Source: Bombella sp. ESL0385
GTDB lineage: Bacteria > Pseudomonadota > Alphaproteobacteria > Acetobacterales > Acetobacteraceae
Reading direction: 5' to 3'
DNA: 64,000 bases
Assembly (NCBI RefSeq): GCF_009725755.1
Contig: NZ_WNIJ01000001.1
Coordinates: 930,001-994,000, forward strand
The translations under genes and the position numbers were made by a program. This document shows positions 27,968 through 37,208 of this stretch, one piece after another (the first letter of the stretch is position 1; the number at the start of each line of letters is the position of its first letter). The notes below the pieces were generated by a model. The model ran no database searches. It had not been told where the DNA came from and worked only from the letters and a program-made list of their open reading frames with translations.

Positions 27968-28946
27968 TAACGGCCTCACTATCTGTCATATCTTGAGTAG
28001 AGAAAGATTCATGATACGGAGTACGCCAGCCTAGAGGTGTTTGAGAGATGACTAAAACGCCGGGGCGCGCTTCTTCATTGAACGCCGCTCGATAATTTTT
28101 ATTATCATCTACGCCTATTGTTTCGGCCGCCCCGATATCCCTAGACGTTAGGCCTGCTGGGATAACACCATTAGGCCCCATAGGAGGCGCATAAGGAGCG
28201 GCAATAGGTGCGGGAGGCTGATGACCACCGGCTACATAGCCTACATTCTGCGTGTTATTAGTCTGGTGGATGTCTGCTCCGCCCTCAAGCTCTGAGAAGC
28301 GCACATTAAGCCAATCAGGAATGACCTCAGTCTTGACTACGTCAACGCGTTGGTCAGCAAGACAGGCACGCTCTACTTCACGGGTAGCTTCCTGCTCGAC
28401 CGCAGCTGCTGTGCTGCCATCAATCCCTAGTGTCGTAGCAATAGACGCTGCCAGGCAAAGCCAAAAGGCTCGCCGGAAGGATGGTGGCCAATAATCAATG
28501 CTGACATTCTTCGTGATATAAGTCACACTCACGGTTTGGCTATTGGTTAAGATGACAGGGCGCGGCACTGTGCCACCAGCCTTGCCCATGCCTTCGCCAA
28601 AGCTTTCTCTTGGGGCGAACATCTTCATGCGCTGGTCCACGGGTTTGACGGTCTTCCCATCATCGACCCTCAGAACCCGCACGCTGTCTTCCGGAAGAAG
28701 GATTTCATACTGCCAGAGTGGACTGTCACTCGCCACAGCCGTGCCTGTGCCCACACAGCGGGGCCATTGCCATGTGTAGACAGGCCCTCCCACGCTAGCT
28801 GGATGAGCTAATAGGGAGAGCAACACGTCATCATAATAGGCAGCGCAGACACTGGCCTCCACAGAGCCGTCATCAAATGACGTGATATTACTCTGAGTTC
28901 CGAGGCGCATTAAAGCACGTTGGCAGAGGTCAATGGCTGTAGTCAT
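27960..28946 (-). CDS. Tail tubular protein A-like (head-tail adaptor)
   Basis: A 328-residue protein starting with IDLCQRALMRLGTQSNITSF and DGSVEASVCAAYYDDVLLSL, the characteristic helical start of T7 gp11-like tail tubular protein A. The family forms the upper tail ring between portal and nozzle. The C-terminal 100 residues (proline-rich APIAAPYAPPMGPNGVIP, then RPGVLVISQTPLGWRTPYHE) look like an added domain. It precedes and slightly overlaps the fibre gene. Confidence 0.8.
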   Translation of the reverse strand: MTTAIDLCQRALMRLGTQSNITSFDDGSVEASVCAAYYDDVLLSLLAHPASVGGPVYTWQWPRCVGTGTAVASDSPLWQYEILLPEDSVRVLRVDDGKTVKPVDQRMKMFAPRESFGEGMGKAGGTVPRPVILTNSQTVSVTYITKNVSIDYWPPSFRRAFWLCLAASIATTLGIDGSTAAAVEQEATREVERACLADQRVDVVKTEVIPDWLNVRFSELEGGADIHQTNNTQNVGYVAGGHQPPAPIAAPYAPPMGPNGVIPAGLTSRDIGAAETIGVDDNKNYRAAFNEEARPGVLVISQTPLGWRTPYHESFSTQDMTDSEAVNG

Positions 28947-28952
28947 CAGGAA

Positions 28953-29225
28953 CTATCCCTTTGCAGCCTTTTTGACCGTCTTATCTTCCTCGGCCTTAGA
29001 TGTTTCCTCTACAGCAGATGTTCCATCTGGCCGCGTCAAATCTTCTTGGAAAGCGCGGCCATTTACATTGCGCTGTGCATCTGCTGCCTGTTTTTTTGCA
29101 GCAATGGCGGCATCATCAAGCGGATTTAGGTTGAATCCGGGGATGCCCGCATAATCGACCTCCTCCCCAGCTTTTGCAAAGCGTCCATTGATGAAGCTAT
29201 CCTCAATTACGAGATATTTAGCCAT
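28953..29225 (-). CDS. Small phage protein between capsid cement and tail adaptor genes
   Basis: A 90-residue protein beginning MAKYLVIEDSFINGRFAKAG, a start seen in small head-completion-region proteins, with a lysine/alanine-rich tail (VEETSKAEEDKTVKKAAKG). ATG 29225 is chosen because the GTGAGG of the longer frame is its ribosome site. Function unknown; position suggests a head-tail role. Confidence 0.6.
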   Translation of the reverse strand: MAKYLVIEDSFINGRFAKAGEEVDYAGIPGFNLNPLDDAAIAAKKQAADAQRNVNGRAFQEDLTRPDGTSAVEETSKAEEDKTVKKAAKG

Positions 29226-29233
29226 GTTAGACC

Positions 29234-29671
29234 TCACGCCACATAATTTTTCGGATAAGCCAAATAAGCGGGCACATCCAAGTTAATGCCAGCCGTAACA
29301 GAGCCAGACGTCAGGGCCTGAGCAGGATTATATGTTAGGCGCATATAGCGATATGGCTTGTTAGAGAAAGCTGGCTTAGCGCGCACAGCAAAGGGTTGCG
29401 CCGCACTAATGCTGGAGAGGTCGATAGTTGGCAACTCTTCCAATGTCGTCCAGTTTTGGTTATCAGCCGACACTTGGATTTTGACCCCCAGATGACCTGT
29501 TGTAGGGGCGGGTAGAGAAGGGAACTCTACCCAGACCTTGAACCCCTCTGTTGGTCCAAAATCCCGCGCCTGTGAGAAGTCAATGACGTTAGTAGAAGGC
29601 GTATCCTGCCCAGCAGGTGCCTGTGTGAGGTCTTGAGCGGTGGAGAAATTAAGCAGTTTATCAGTAATCAT
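29234..29671 (-). CDS. Bbp16-like capsid cement/decoration protein
   Basis: A 145-residue protein starting MITDKLLNFSTAQDLTQAPA with STNVIDFSQARDFGPTEGF, a recognisable signature of the Bbp16 capsid protein of Bordetella phage BPP-1 and relatives. These proteins stabilise the capsid shell. It follows the major capsid gene by 12 bases. Confidence 0.8.
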   Translation of the reverse strand: MITDKLLNFSTAQDLTQAPAGQDTPSTNVIDFSQARDFGPTEGFKVWVEFPSLPAPTTGHLGVKIQVSADNQNWTTLEELPTIDLSSISAAQPFAVRAKPAFSNKPYRYMRLTYNPAQALTSGSVTAGINLDVPAYLAYPKNYVA

Positions 29672-29683
29672 GTAACGTATCCT

Positions 29684-30736
29684 TTATTGCACAGCATCTT
29701 CAGTGTTCATGAGCGCATCCACCACGCGGATAGGGATGCCACGGAAACGCAGCACTGGCTTGCCATCAAACTCATCTTGCGTGAGCAGAACGTTGGTTTT
29801 GTTCATCGCCTGAATAGATAGAGCAGATGCAATAGTGCGGTTTACGTAAAAGACGGGACGACCAAAGGATAGCGGGGCACCGCCTGTAGCGCGTGTGGCA
29901 GACTGCACATTGGAGGCGGAGCTTGGCATAGTTGGCGGCTTAAAGCAGGCCGCGGCCATTAAGGCGATTAAGTTTGCTGCATTGCTGCCAGTAAGCGCAT
30001 TGACATCAATGTTCGCGATGCGGACAAAATACCGCCAATCACGAATGGTCAAACCGCAGTCCCACTTATAATGCATCTGATATGCTTGATAAGGATTGCC
30101 ATTTTCATCATGAACAGGGGCATCCGTGGTTACGTCCTTTTGTTGAAGCCCTGCTGTTGAGCCTTTGGGGAAGATGCCAAATCCAGCCGTTGGCCCCCAG
30201 CAGCACAGCCAAATAGAGGTGTTTGTGCTGCCACGCCCGCCGGCATCCATGACATTAGCGGCGGAAGCGGCGTTTTCGGTATTAAGTGTGTTATAGCGCG
30301 GGGCTAGGCCGGTAAAAGCAGCAACATCTTGTTGCTCATTGCCATAAAAGAGGGTGCGGGCCATCTGCTGGTTCATACCTTCAAGGAAGGCCAGGTCCTC
30401 AGACAGGCGGAAGGCAGCAACATCCCCTTCCAGATTGGCGAGGTCTTTATCAATAAGGGAATAGGTCTCTAACATCCCACAGCTATCGGTAATCTGCGCT
30501 GTGGTAGATTTACCGCGCGGAACACCGTAATTAAGCATGCGCCACGTAGCAGCGGGCAGCCCCGTGCGAACAGTCGTTTTGTTGCCTGTCGGGAGGTTGC
30601 CTTCCTTCCAAATCATATCATCAAGGATTTCATTGGTCTGGGAGAGAAGGTTAATGGTATCGGCAATACCGCCATTCGGGTCGCGCCGTGCGGCCCAATC
30701 GGCTAGAGTGAGGAAGGTGCTGCTATTAAGCGACAT
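29684..30736 (-). CDS. Major capsid protein (BPP-1-like)
   Basis: A 350-residue protein with FLTLADWAARRDPNGGIADT, LVWKEGNL-type region DMIWKEGNLPTGNKTTVRTG and LFYGNEQQDVAAFTGLAPRY, features of the HK97-fold major capsid protein of BPP-1-type podoviruses (Bbp17). The product self-assembles around the scaffold encoded just upstream. Full length, no oddities. Confidence 0.88.
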   Translation of the reverse strand: MSLNSSTFLTLADWAARRDPNGGIADTINLLSQTNEILDDMIWKEGNLPTGNKTTVRTGLPAATWRMLNYGVPRGKSTTAQITDSCGMLETYSLIDKDLANLEGDVAAFRLSEDLAFLEGMNQQMARTLFYGNEQQDVAAFTGLAPRYNTLNTENAASAANVMDAGGRGSTNTSIWLCCWGPTAGFGIFPKGSTAGLQQKDVTTDAPVHDENGNPYQAYQMHYKWDCGLTIRDWRYFVRIANIDVNALTGSNAANLIALMAAACFKPPTMPSSASNVQSATRATGGAPLSFGRPVFYVNRTIASALSIQAMNKTNVLLTQDEFDGKPVLRFRGIPIRVVDALMNTEDAVQ

Positions 30737-30748
30737 GGTTTATCCTTG

Positions 30749-31453
30749 TTAGTTAGAGCCATAACGGCGACGTGCAATCGCCTCGTAGCTGTTGTCTTTT
30801 AATTCGCTGGCTGGTTTGCCTCGGTCGGGCGTCTGGGCGGTACCAAGGGCTTTCCCGATGGCATTGAAGGCGCGGATAACATCAGGGTGATTACCCGCCC
30901 CGGTCTCGACCAAAGCTTTGCGGAGGGCGTCTTTCTCGCCCCCGAACTGGCTGAATACATGGGATACGTTTTGCATGACCTCTGGCTTTAGGCTCTCACC
31001 ATCGGCAAGGTCTTTGTCCTTCAAGGACGCATCGCGCCACGCTTGTTGCTGGGCCGCATGTTGCTCTGCTAGGCCCGTCAGGCGGTTTTGGAAGAACTCC
31101 AACCCATGCTTCGTGATGGCATCGAACTGCTCTTGAGACAGCCCATGCTCACGGGCCAGAGCCTCGTAGGAAGATAAGGCCTCCTTATCGATTTCCATGC
31201 CATCGGGTGGGGTGAACTCGTATTTTTCGGGGGCTTTTGGCTTTTCTTGCCCTTCCGTCTTTTGAGCGTTATCGCCCTCTGTAGGATTTTCGCTTTGTTT
31301 AGCGTTGCTCCCATCGGGCGCATTGGCATTGGGCTGGTTTTCACCCGGGGATTGATTGCTAGTCAGCGTGGAATTGTCTGCCACTTCTTTTGCAGATTGG
31401 CTTCCTCCCGCATCAACCGCAGGGGCGTTAAGTGTCGGTTCTTCCGATGGCAT
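30749..31453 (-). CDS. Capsid scaffolding protein
   Basis: A 234-residue, acidic, helical protein with a low-complexity N-terminus (Asn/Ser/Glu-rich, residues 1-80), PEKYEFTPPDGMEIDKEAL, and a C-terminal basic end (YEAIARRRYGSN), the usual design of podovirus scaffolds. It directly precedes the capsid gene and is the first gene of the capsid-tail unit. GGAG stands before ATG 31453, 44 bases downstream of late element copy 3. Confidence 0.8.
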   Translation of the reverse strand: MPSEEPTLNAPAVDAGGSQSAKEVADNSTLTSNQSPGENQPNANAPDGSNAKQSENPTEGDNAQKTEGQEKPKAPEKYEFTPPDGMEIDKEALSSYEALAREHGLSQEQFDAITKHGLEFFQNRLTGLAEQHAAQQQAWRDASLKDKDLADGESLKPEVMQNVSHVFSQFGGEKDALRKALVETGAGNHPDVIRAFNAIGKALGTAQTPDRGKPASELKDNSYEAIARRRYGSN

Positions 31454-31496
31454 ACGCGCACTCCATCATTCATGATGAAGGCGAGCGTGGCAGCCG

Positions 31497-31514
31497 TTTG
31501 TAATTCTGGTGTGT
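31497..31514 (-). promoter_or_regulatory. 18-bp late-unit element, copy 3 (capsid-tail unit)
   Basis: Perfect ACACACCAGAATTACAAA on the minus strand, 44 bases upstream of the scaffold gene and directly downstream of the AT-rich cargo insert. The flank CGGCTGCCACGCTC resembles that of copy 2. Confidence 0.7.
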
Positions 31515-31582
31515 GTTTATTGAGGTGGAGCTTCAAAAAAGGCTTTAAGGCGGAAGAAGGGAAGCATATAATACCAGCACAC

Positions 31583-31617
31583 GATAGCCGTGTGATCCTT
31601 AGTCGGGCACGGCTATC
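31583..31617. repeat. 10-bp perfect inverted repeat between cargo and capsid unit
   Basis: GATAGCCGTG and CACGGCTATC with a 15-base loop. No T-run follows on either strand, so a terminator is not proven. It marks the boundary region between the TIR cargo and phage core sequence. Confidence 0.5.
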
Positions 31618-31708
31618 TAGGGTGGGCACTGCGTCAACAGGCCCGCCCACCATGCGATGGACGATTGGAAGAGATTTCTTCTTTATCGTGAAAAGGTCAA
31701 GCCTCCCA

Positions 31709-32572
31709 TCACTTCTTTGCTCTCACTCCTTCAGGTTTTTCTGCGTATAACGTATCAAGAAAATCGTATTTTGTTTTGCTTGGAGAATTTCGAAAACAAT
31801 CTCTCATCCTATTGAGGAATGAAAAATCAATTTCTTCAATATTTTTTAAATTCATATTAAAAAATGCATTGAAAGGTAACGGATTAATATACCTAGATCC
31901 ATATGCACTATCCTCGGCAAGATTAGCTTCTACAGATATTTTTTTCCGTTTTGGCTTATTAGTTTTTAATAACTGCATGGCCATATTTTCTGCATAAATC
32001 CAAACAGATCTAGTATGAATTGTTGCTTTTTTTGATGTATCAGTTCCAATACCATTTATATTTTCTATTATACTATTATCTGTCTTAAGAAAAATCGCAC
32101 ATTCTATGTCATCCATGATTTTTTGCAAAGAAACAACCAGAGATATTTGTAATAAAGCCGTTGTTATATTTCTTGTCTTATAATCATAATATCCATTTCT
32201 TTTTTTACAGTATATATTATCAATATGATAAAGAAGCTGACTATAATGACCCCACTCCCATGAATCAACAAAACATTTTAAATTAAATTCTTTTTCTAAA
32301 AATCCAACTAAAGCTTTAACTTTTTCATCATCATTATGAGAATGAGATATGAATATATCAAATTCATTATTTTTTATTGGAAACATATGATTGTTTATTT
32401 CGTTCATATCTAAGTTTCTACCCTTTTTAGGGAGATAAGATTTTACTTTTTCCAATATACTATCTTTATATTTTGATTTTGATCTTGATTGCTTTTCACC
32501 ATATTGAATATAACATGCATGGTTCGTTAAAGAATCAATTTTTTTCTGATCTATGACGTACTGAGCATACAT
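31709..32572 (-). CDS. TIR-domain protein, AT-rich prophage cargo
   Basis: A 287-residue protein (from ATG 32572). Residues 71-81 read FDIFISHSHND, the beta-A strand and box 1 of bacterial TIR domains, followed by helix KVKALVGFLEKEFNLK and beta-B CFVDSW at about 100-105; a Glu in the following segment is a candidate catalytic residue. Bacterial TIR proteins of this kind cleave NAD+ or make signalling nucleotides in anti-phage defence. A+T is far higher than in flanking structural genes, a sign of recent acquisition. It is head-to-head with a membrane-protein gene, only 11 bases apart. The C-terminal part is unrecognised. Confidence 0.75.
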   Translation of the reverse strand: MYAQYVIDQKKIDSLTNHACYIQYGEKQSRSKSKYKDSILEKVKSYLPKKGRNLDMNEINNHMFPIKNNEFDIFISHSHNDDEKVKALVGFLEKEFNLKCFVDSWEWGHYSQLLYHIDNIYCKKRNGYYDYKTRNITTALLQISLVVSLQKIMDDIECAIFLKTDNSIIENINGIGTDTSKKATIHTRSVWIYAENMAMQLLKTNKPKRKKISVEANLAEDSAYGSRYINPLPFNAFFNMNLKNIEEIDFSFLNRMRDCFRNSPSKTKYDFLDTLYAEKPEGVRAKK

Positions 32573-32583
32573 AAGGAGCCTCC
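32573..32583. promoter_or_regulatory. Shared 11-bp palindromic Shine-Dalgarno between divergent cargo genes
   Basis: The whole gap between the two start codons is AAGGAGCCTCC. Read on the plus strand it offers AAGGAG before ATG 32584; read on the minus strand it is GGAGGCTCCTT before ATG 32572. No room is left for promoters, so each promoter must lie inside the opposite coding region. Confidence 0.7.
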
Positions 32584-33099
32584 ATGATTGATTATCACTC
32601 ACAAGAAATAGTATCATATCTTAATCTAATTCAGAATATAATTACTCGTTTTTCAAATCACAATGTAACTGTGAGAAACTGGACTATTGTATCCCTAATA
32701 GGTTTATTATCATTTGAAGCCTCATATAAAATTGATATACTTTGTGACATTGCAATAAATATAGTTTTAATTGGACTATTTTTATGCATGAGTTTATTTT
32801 ATCATAACTTGATAAGAAAATATATATATTTGTACAATAAAGTACTAAAAGATAAAAAAGTACATAATTATATATTTCAAATATCCTTTAAAAATATGAG
32901 CATTTCAGAAGAGGAGAATTTTCCATCCTTTTTCAAATCTTTTCGAACGTCAAAATTCAATATATTTTTTTCAATTATAATAATGTTATCTGCTATATTT
33001 ATACCATTCTTAATACCTAATGGAGAACATTCAATTTTTCTCCTTGATATAACTAAGGATACCACAAATCATCTAGTAATTGACTTGATCAAAAAATAG
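32584..33099 (+). CDS. AT-rich multi-TM membrane protein partnered with the TIR gene
   Basis: A 171-residue protein with a short N-terminal helix (YHSQEIVSYLNLIQNIITRF), two adjacent hydrophobic segments (TIVSLIGLLSFEASYKIDIL and IAINIVLIGLFLCMSLFYHN), a cytoplasmic basic helix (LIRKYIYLYNKVLKDKKVHN) and a further hydrophobic pair near residues 125-150. The layout recalls SLATT-type two-TM effectors that disrupt membranes in conflict systems, but I cannot confirm the family. It is divergent from the TIR gene, with the same extreme A+T content, and is the only plus-strand gene amid the late region. Confidence 0.65.
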   Translation: MIDYHSQEIVSYLNLIQNIITRFSNHNVTVRNWTIVSLIGLLSFEASYKIDILCDIAINIVLIGLFLCMSLFYHNLIRKYIYLYNKVLKDKKVHNYIFQISFKNMSISEEENFPSFFKSFRTSKFNIFFSIIIMLSAIFIPFLIPNGEHSIFLLDITKDTTNHLVIDLIKK

Positions 33100-33297
33100 A
33101 ACGTTATGGTAATTTATTCAATCAATTTTCAGTTAGAGCTTTTACCAAGCCATCGCCCAAATATCTTCAAACCACTCTTGGTCACCCAATATGATATTAA
33201 GACTAGTCGTCCTATTTAAAAATATTATACCGATTTTTATAATAGGGTTGTTAGGGGGCTAAACCCCCTGACCAAGGCCCGATTTTCATTTGGTACA

Positions 33298-33322
33298 GAA
33301 AAGGGGCACCCGCTAAGGTGCC
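33298..33322 (-). terminator. Terminator of the portal-internal core unit
   Basis: On the minus strand GGCACC TTAGCG GGTGCC is followed by CCTTTTC. It lies about 30 bases downstream of the 926-residue transglycosylase gene and ends the first late unit before the cargo insert. A second G5/C5 hairpin lies at about 33252-33269. Confidence 0.65.
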
Positions 33323-33350
33323 TCAATCCCCGCCCCCAAACCCCACCTTT

Positions 33351-36131
33351 TCAAAGATGAAGATTGAACTTTTTCCAATTTTCTACCGCTATCTTACGAT
33401 CTGGTCCATATCGCCCTGCCAGAATATCATCCCTTCTGACAATAATCGGGTTTCCATCCCGGCCTTGTAGATACTGCCACTCGCCGGGTGCGGTTTTGCT
33501 GGGTATCATGAGGCTATAGCCGTTGCCATTGGCGTTATCATTCGCAACCCATTTGCCTGTAGAGCGCGCATTATCAAGCACTTGTTCGTTGGAGAGCTTC
33601 TCGCTAACGCCAGGTAGGGCGGCGACTGAAATATCATCAGGCTTTAGCTGCGACATAAACATCGCTAGAGCATCCTGCGTTGTGTCCATCTCACCCTTTG
33701 GCGTCCTTAGATAGCCTGATGTATCGTATTTTAAGTCCACAATATCCTTGCGCGCTTTGGTTATGGCGTCGCTAATGCTCAGACCTTTGCCCATATAGCC
33801 CATAGCTTGCATCTTCATCGTGTCGTAAATGTTGCGATAAGCGGTTTCTCCACCTTTTTGCAGCATCATAGTTTGGCGTAAATCAGCCAGACTATTGCCC
33901 ACAGGGTCATTGCTGGCTGTGGCGTTGAGCTGGCTAGCCTCCGGGCCAGCTAGACGTTTCAGATCATCCGGGCTTGTCTGAAGATTACGCTGTAAAATAT
34001 CCCGCGCTACACCCTGCTGTGGCGTATCCATATTAGCGATAACGGCATATGGTGCGGGAAGGCCACTTTGCACAAGCTCATTCAACACGCCATCCCATGC
34101 TTTGCCATAATGCTGCTTCATGCCGTCCATGATGGGAGCGATTTTCTGCTTCGTTGTATCAACCCCAGCAAGGCCAGAAATGATGTTATGGGCTTGGTCG
34201 CTGGTTAGATAACGCGGATTAGATACACCAATCATCTGCTGCACGGACCGCAGTTTCCCAGCATAGGCCGCAAAGGCTTCCGGCGTCTGGTTCTGCTGAT
34301 AGTTCTGCCATGCTTGTTGTACAGCGGGATGCCCAGCAGCATAGCCCGCCGGGTCATCATTAAGGGCTTTCATGCGCCGGGCCATAGCTTGTTGTAGATG
34401 GGCATTTATTTGGGCGCGAGTAGCAAAGTCATCCACATTCGCATCACCAAGAGCGGCTTGAGACGCTTGCATGTAGGCCCCGACCTGCGCTGGTGTGGCC
34501 CATTTTAGGGCATTGAGGGCCAGCCCGGCCTGTCGCCTCTCATTGAGGCCGGAGACGATGCGGTCAGCCTCATCAGGCTGGTAGAGCGACCTAATTTGCT
34601 GTTCGGGTACTTGATTTTGCGTATTGCCATTCATGTAGGCAGATGAAAGGTCATTGATTTGCCCATGCAGTGAGGCTCTTGCATCCCGTGTTTGTGCCTC
34701 CCACAACGCATTATTATGCATAGCGCGGGACATGGCATGGTCCTCAATCTCCTGCCCATAACCACGCTCCTGAGATACCTGGTGGATTTCTGCCAACTTA
34801 GCAGAAAGGTCCGGTGGTGTGGCTGAGGGAGCGGGGGCATTGCGCGACAGAGATGATGCAACGCGCGAGACATAACGCTGGGTTTCAGCGTAAGGAATGG
34901 CCTGAACAAATTGTTCATCACTGATGGCCCCGGTGCGCGGGTCGCCATATTGCTTCAGCCATTTATCAACCGTTCCCGGCCCCGCATTATAGGCGGCACA
35001 TGCCAACGTTTGGTTGTTGCCATACTTATCGCAGAGCTGGTGGAAGTAGGCCTGCCCCAGCGCGCGGTTATAATTCTCATCATGCAGGAAGCGGTTCTCA
35101 TCCCACGGGATGCCAACGCGCTTGGCTGTTTCCTCTGCCGTGGCTGGGAGCATCTGGGCTATGCCGATGGCTCCCTTGCCAGAGGTTATGGTGTTGCCAT
35201 CTTTATCTTTCTGCCGTCCACCGCTTTCTGCAAGAAGCATATTTTGCATCGTAGCGGCTGGGTCAGCATCGGCTGGGACGGCTTGCGGACCGCCATGGTC
35301 ATTCCAGACCTCATTGGCGAGGTTGTCCCCGACCTGCCTATTATATTCAGGCCTGATGGAAGCCATCGTCTGGGCAAAGACGGGAGCCGAGATGTTCTTC
35401 TCGTTAGAGAGCAGCATGTTACGGGCACTAATGGCATCACCCTTCTGCGCTGCTGCAATAATGGCCGTGTGAAAGTAGCTATCGTTCCAGTTTTGGATAT
35501 TGGCCAGCGTGACAGGATGGTCAGCCCCATATCCTAGCGTGGCATTGCGGGCAATAATGCTCTGCTTACCCTGTGCATAGGCATTAGCAAATGCTGCCGG
35601 ATTGTCGCTGTTAGCAGCCCCGCTGCTGGCAAGGGAGGAGAGCGTGGCGTCTTGTACATTGTCCTGATAACGCTGTCGTTGCCCTGCTGCATGGGCAGCC
35701 ATGCTCCCTAGCGCACCATTCATGAAAGGTTCGCTTTCCTGAGCAAAGATGCGCTGTTGGGCGGGTGTCAGGCCATTCATGAGGCCTTGTTGATATTGCC
35801 GGAAGCCATCAGCCGTTGGCTGCCATGCATCAAGGGCTGATTTATCTTGCAGTCCTAAAAACCCCGGCTTTGTCGGGTCTTGTGGGTCACCATATTGTAC
35901 GATGCGGCCATGGTCGCGAAGGTCATTCATGGCATTTTGCACAGCGGTGATGTCATCTTGCCGTTGCAGGCGGAAGGCGGCATCAGCCATATCTCCAAGG
36001 CCCTGGCCAAATTGCCCCAGCCCACGGGCAATCACGCCGCCATAGTTGGGGACATTCAGTACCTCAGTGCCACCAGCAGTGACCCTATCGGGGAGTTTAT
36101 ACAGTTCATCTGTGTAGGGGACTTGCGGCAT
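33351..36131 (-). CDS. Internal virion protein with lytic transglycosylase (SLT) domain
   Basis: A 926-residue virion protein. Residues about 295-395 form a soluble lytic transglycosylase domain: MLLAESGGRQ (catalytic Glu), GAIGIAQMLPATAEETAKRV and NQTLACAAYNAGPGTVDKWL. The rest is helical, Gln/Ala-rich, matching a T7 gp16-like core protein that drills through peptidoglycan during genome entry. The enzyme domain is internal rather than at the very N-terminus as in T7 gp16. It follows gp13- and gp14-like genes, completing the internal core set. Confidence 0.85.
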   Translation of the reverse strand: MPQVPYTDELYKLPDRVTAGGTEVLNVPNYGGVIARGLGQFGQGLGDMADAAFRLQRQDDITAVQNAMNDLRDHGRIVQYGDPQDPTKPGFLGLQDKSALDAWQPTADGFRQYQQGLMNGLTPAQQRIFAQESEPFMNGALGSMAAHAAGQRQRYQDNVQDATLSSLASSGAANSDNPAAFANAYAQGKQSIIARNATLGYGADHPVTLANIQNWNDSYFHTAIIAAAQKGDAISARNMLLSNEKNISAPVFAQTMASIRPEYNRQVGDNLANEVWNDHGGPQAVPADADPAATMQNMLLAESGGRQKDKDGNTITSGKGAIGIAQMLPATAEETAKRVGIPWDENRFLHDENYNRALGQAYFHQLCDKYGNNQTLACAAYNAGPGTVDKWLKQYGDPRTGAISDEQFVQAIPYAETQRYVSRVASSLSRNAPAPSATPPDLSAKLAEIHQVSQERGYGQEIEDHAMSRAMHNNALWEAQTRDARASLHGQINDLSSAYMNGNTQNQVPEQQIRSLYQPDEADRIVSGLNERRQAGLALNALKWATPAQVGAYMQASQAALGDANVDDFATRAQINAHLQQAMARRMKALNDDPAGYAAGHPAVQQAWQNYQQNQTPEAFAAYAGKLRSVQQMIGVSNPRYLTSDQAHNIISGLAGVDTTKQKIAPIMDGMKQHYGKAWDGVLNELVQSGLPAPYAVIANMDTPQQGVARDILQRNLQTSPDDLKRLAGPEASQLNATASNDPVGNSLADLRQTMMLQKGGETAYRNIYDTMKMQAMGYMGKGLSISDAITKARKDIVDLKYDTSGYLRTPKGEMDTTQDALAMFMSQLKPDDISVAALPGVSEKLSNEQVLDNARSTGKWVANDNANGNGYSLMIPSKTAPGEWQYLQGRDGNPIIVRRDDILAGRYGPDRKIAVENWKKFNLHL

Positions 36132-36134
36132 GGA

Positions 36135-36746
36135 TTACGCTTTCCATGGGGAAGGAGTTGAAGATGATGCTCCGGCTATGCTGTGGCCACTACCATTGAA
36201 GGGGTCGTTGAATGATGAGTTGCTAGCACTGCTAGCCATGTCATTCCATTTCGGAGAAAAGGCAGAGACACTTTGCGCAATCGAGCCAGTTGCTCCTAAT
36301 GCACCAGAAGCCCAAGCTGAGGGCGTGCTCGCAGCAGCAATGCGCGCTTGGTTATTATAGGAGATTGCTTGATTGCTATAGGCCGTAGATTGTGTGGAAG
36401 CGTTATATTGGTCCGTTCCTACAGATAAGCCCGTATCCCGCGCCGTGGATTGTTGTACGTCTAAAGCGGAACCACTGGATGTATCCACGCCATTTGCGGC
36501 TAAGAATGCCCGTTGTGCTGCTAAATGCTGGTCGCCTTGTTGGTAGTCGCGCTGGGCATTCAGATAGCCTTGGTCGATGGAGTTTTGCGACGCCTGTGAG
36601 GCAACTTGAGCCTGCTGTTTGCTCTGCTCTTCTTGAGCGCGGTTTGATGCTGCCTGACCCTGAGCAGCAATGAGCGCACTAGATGCAGAAGCCGCAGCAG
36701 ATACGCCAGCAGCGACAGCCCCTAATACTCCTAGCGCAATACACAT
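36135..36746 (-). CDS. T7 gp14-like internal virion protein
   Basis: A 203-residue protein starting with a hydrophobic Ala/Gly segment (LGVLGAVAAGVSAAASASSA) and continuing with Gln/Ser-rich helix (SNRAQEEQSKQQAQVASQAS). That layout and position match gp14-like core proteins, which form a pore in the outer membrane at the beginning of ejection. It overlaps the upstream GNAT-like gene by one base. Confidence 0.72.
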   Translation of the reverse strand: MCIALGVLGAVAAGVSAAASASSALIAAQGQAASNRAQEEQSKQQAQVASQASQNSIDQGYLNAQRDYQQGDQHLAAQRAFLAANGVDTSSGSALDVQQSTARDTGLSVGTDQYNASTQSTAYSNQAISYNNQARIAAASTPSAWASGALGATGSIAQSVSAFSPKWNDMASSASNSSFNDPFNGSGHSIAGASSSTPSPWKA

Positions 36747-37207
36747 TATAGGCCTCCTTGCATCTCAAATCGACAAAACATAGCCCCTGCCAGTCCAATT
36801 GGCTGTGGTGTGCCGATGGAAAAGCCAAGCCATGAGAGCCAGCGTATGGCCCCGCTGTAGCTGGCATCGACATGGTTCATGAGTAATGGATAGTTTCTTT
36901 GCCATTGCCGTACCCAAAAGCGTGTTTCTTTTAGGAAAGTCTTTTGATGGAGATTTATGGCATCTGTCCCCACCAACCACGGGATGCCGATGCCCAGTTT
37001 GGGAGCCACACCAAATAGAGCCACAGGCTGCCCATCATCCAAAAATAGGCCAGCCATACCGCCTTTCTTGGACTCTTCTACGCTCCGGCGCATAGCGGGG
37101 ATAATATGGCCATGCCCAGCGCGGATGACTTCCAGTGCATCATTGCGGCGGAGCAGGGGAGCAATGAGGTCGGCATCAGATGGTTCTGCGAAGCGGAATG
37201 TGAGCAT
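36746..37207 (-). CDS. GNAT-fold internal virion protein (T7 gp13-like)
   Basis: A 153-residue protein with acetyltransferase-like order: FRFAEPSDADLIAPLLR at the N-terminus, GLFLDDGQPVALFGVAPKL and SYSGAIRWLSWLGFSIGTPQ at the C-terminal substrate region. The acetyl-CoA loop (Q/R-x-x-G-x-G/A) is not convincing. Podoviruses of this type carry such a GNAT-like gp13 counterpart next to gp14, so a structural rather than enzymatic role is likely. Confidence 0.7.
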   Translation of the reverse strand: MLTFRFAEPSDADLIAPLLRRNDALEVIRAGHGHIIPAMRRSVEESKKGGMAGLFLDDGQPVALFGVAPKLGIGIPWLVGTDAINLHQKTFLKETRFWVRQWQRNYPLLMNHVDASYSGAIRWLSWLGFSIGTPQPIGLAGAMFCRFEMQGGL

Positions 37208-37208
37208 G

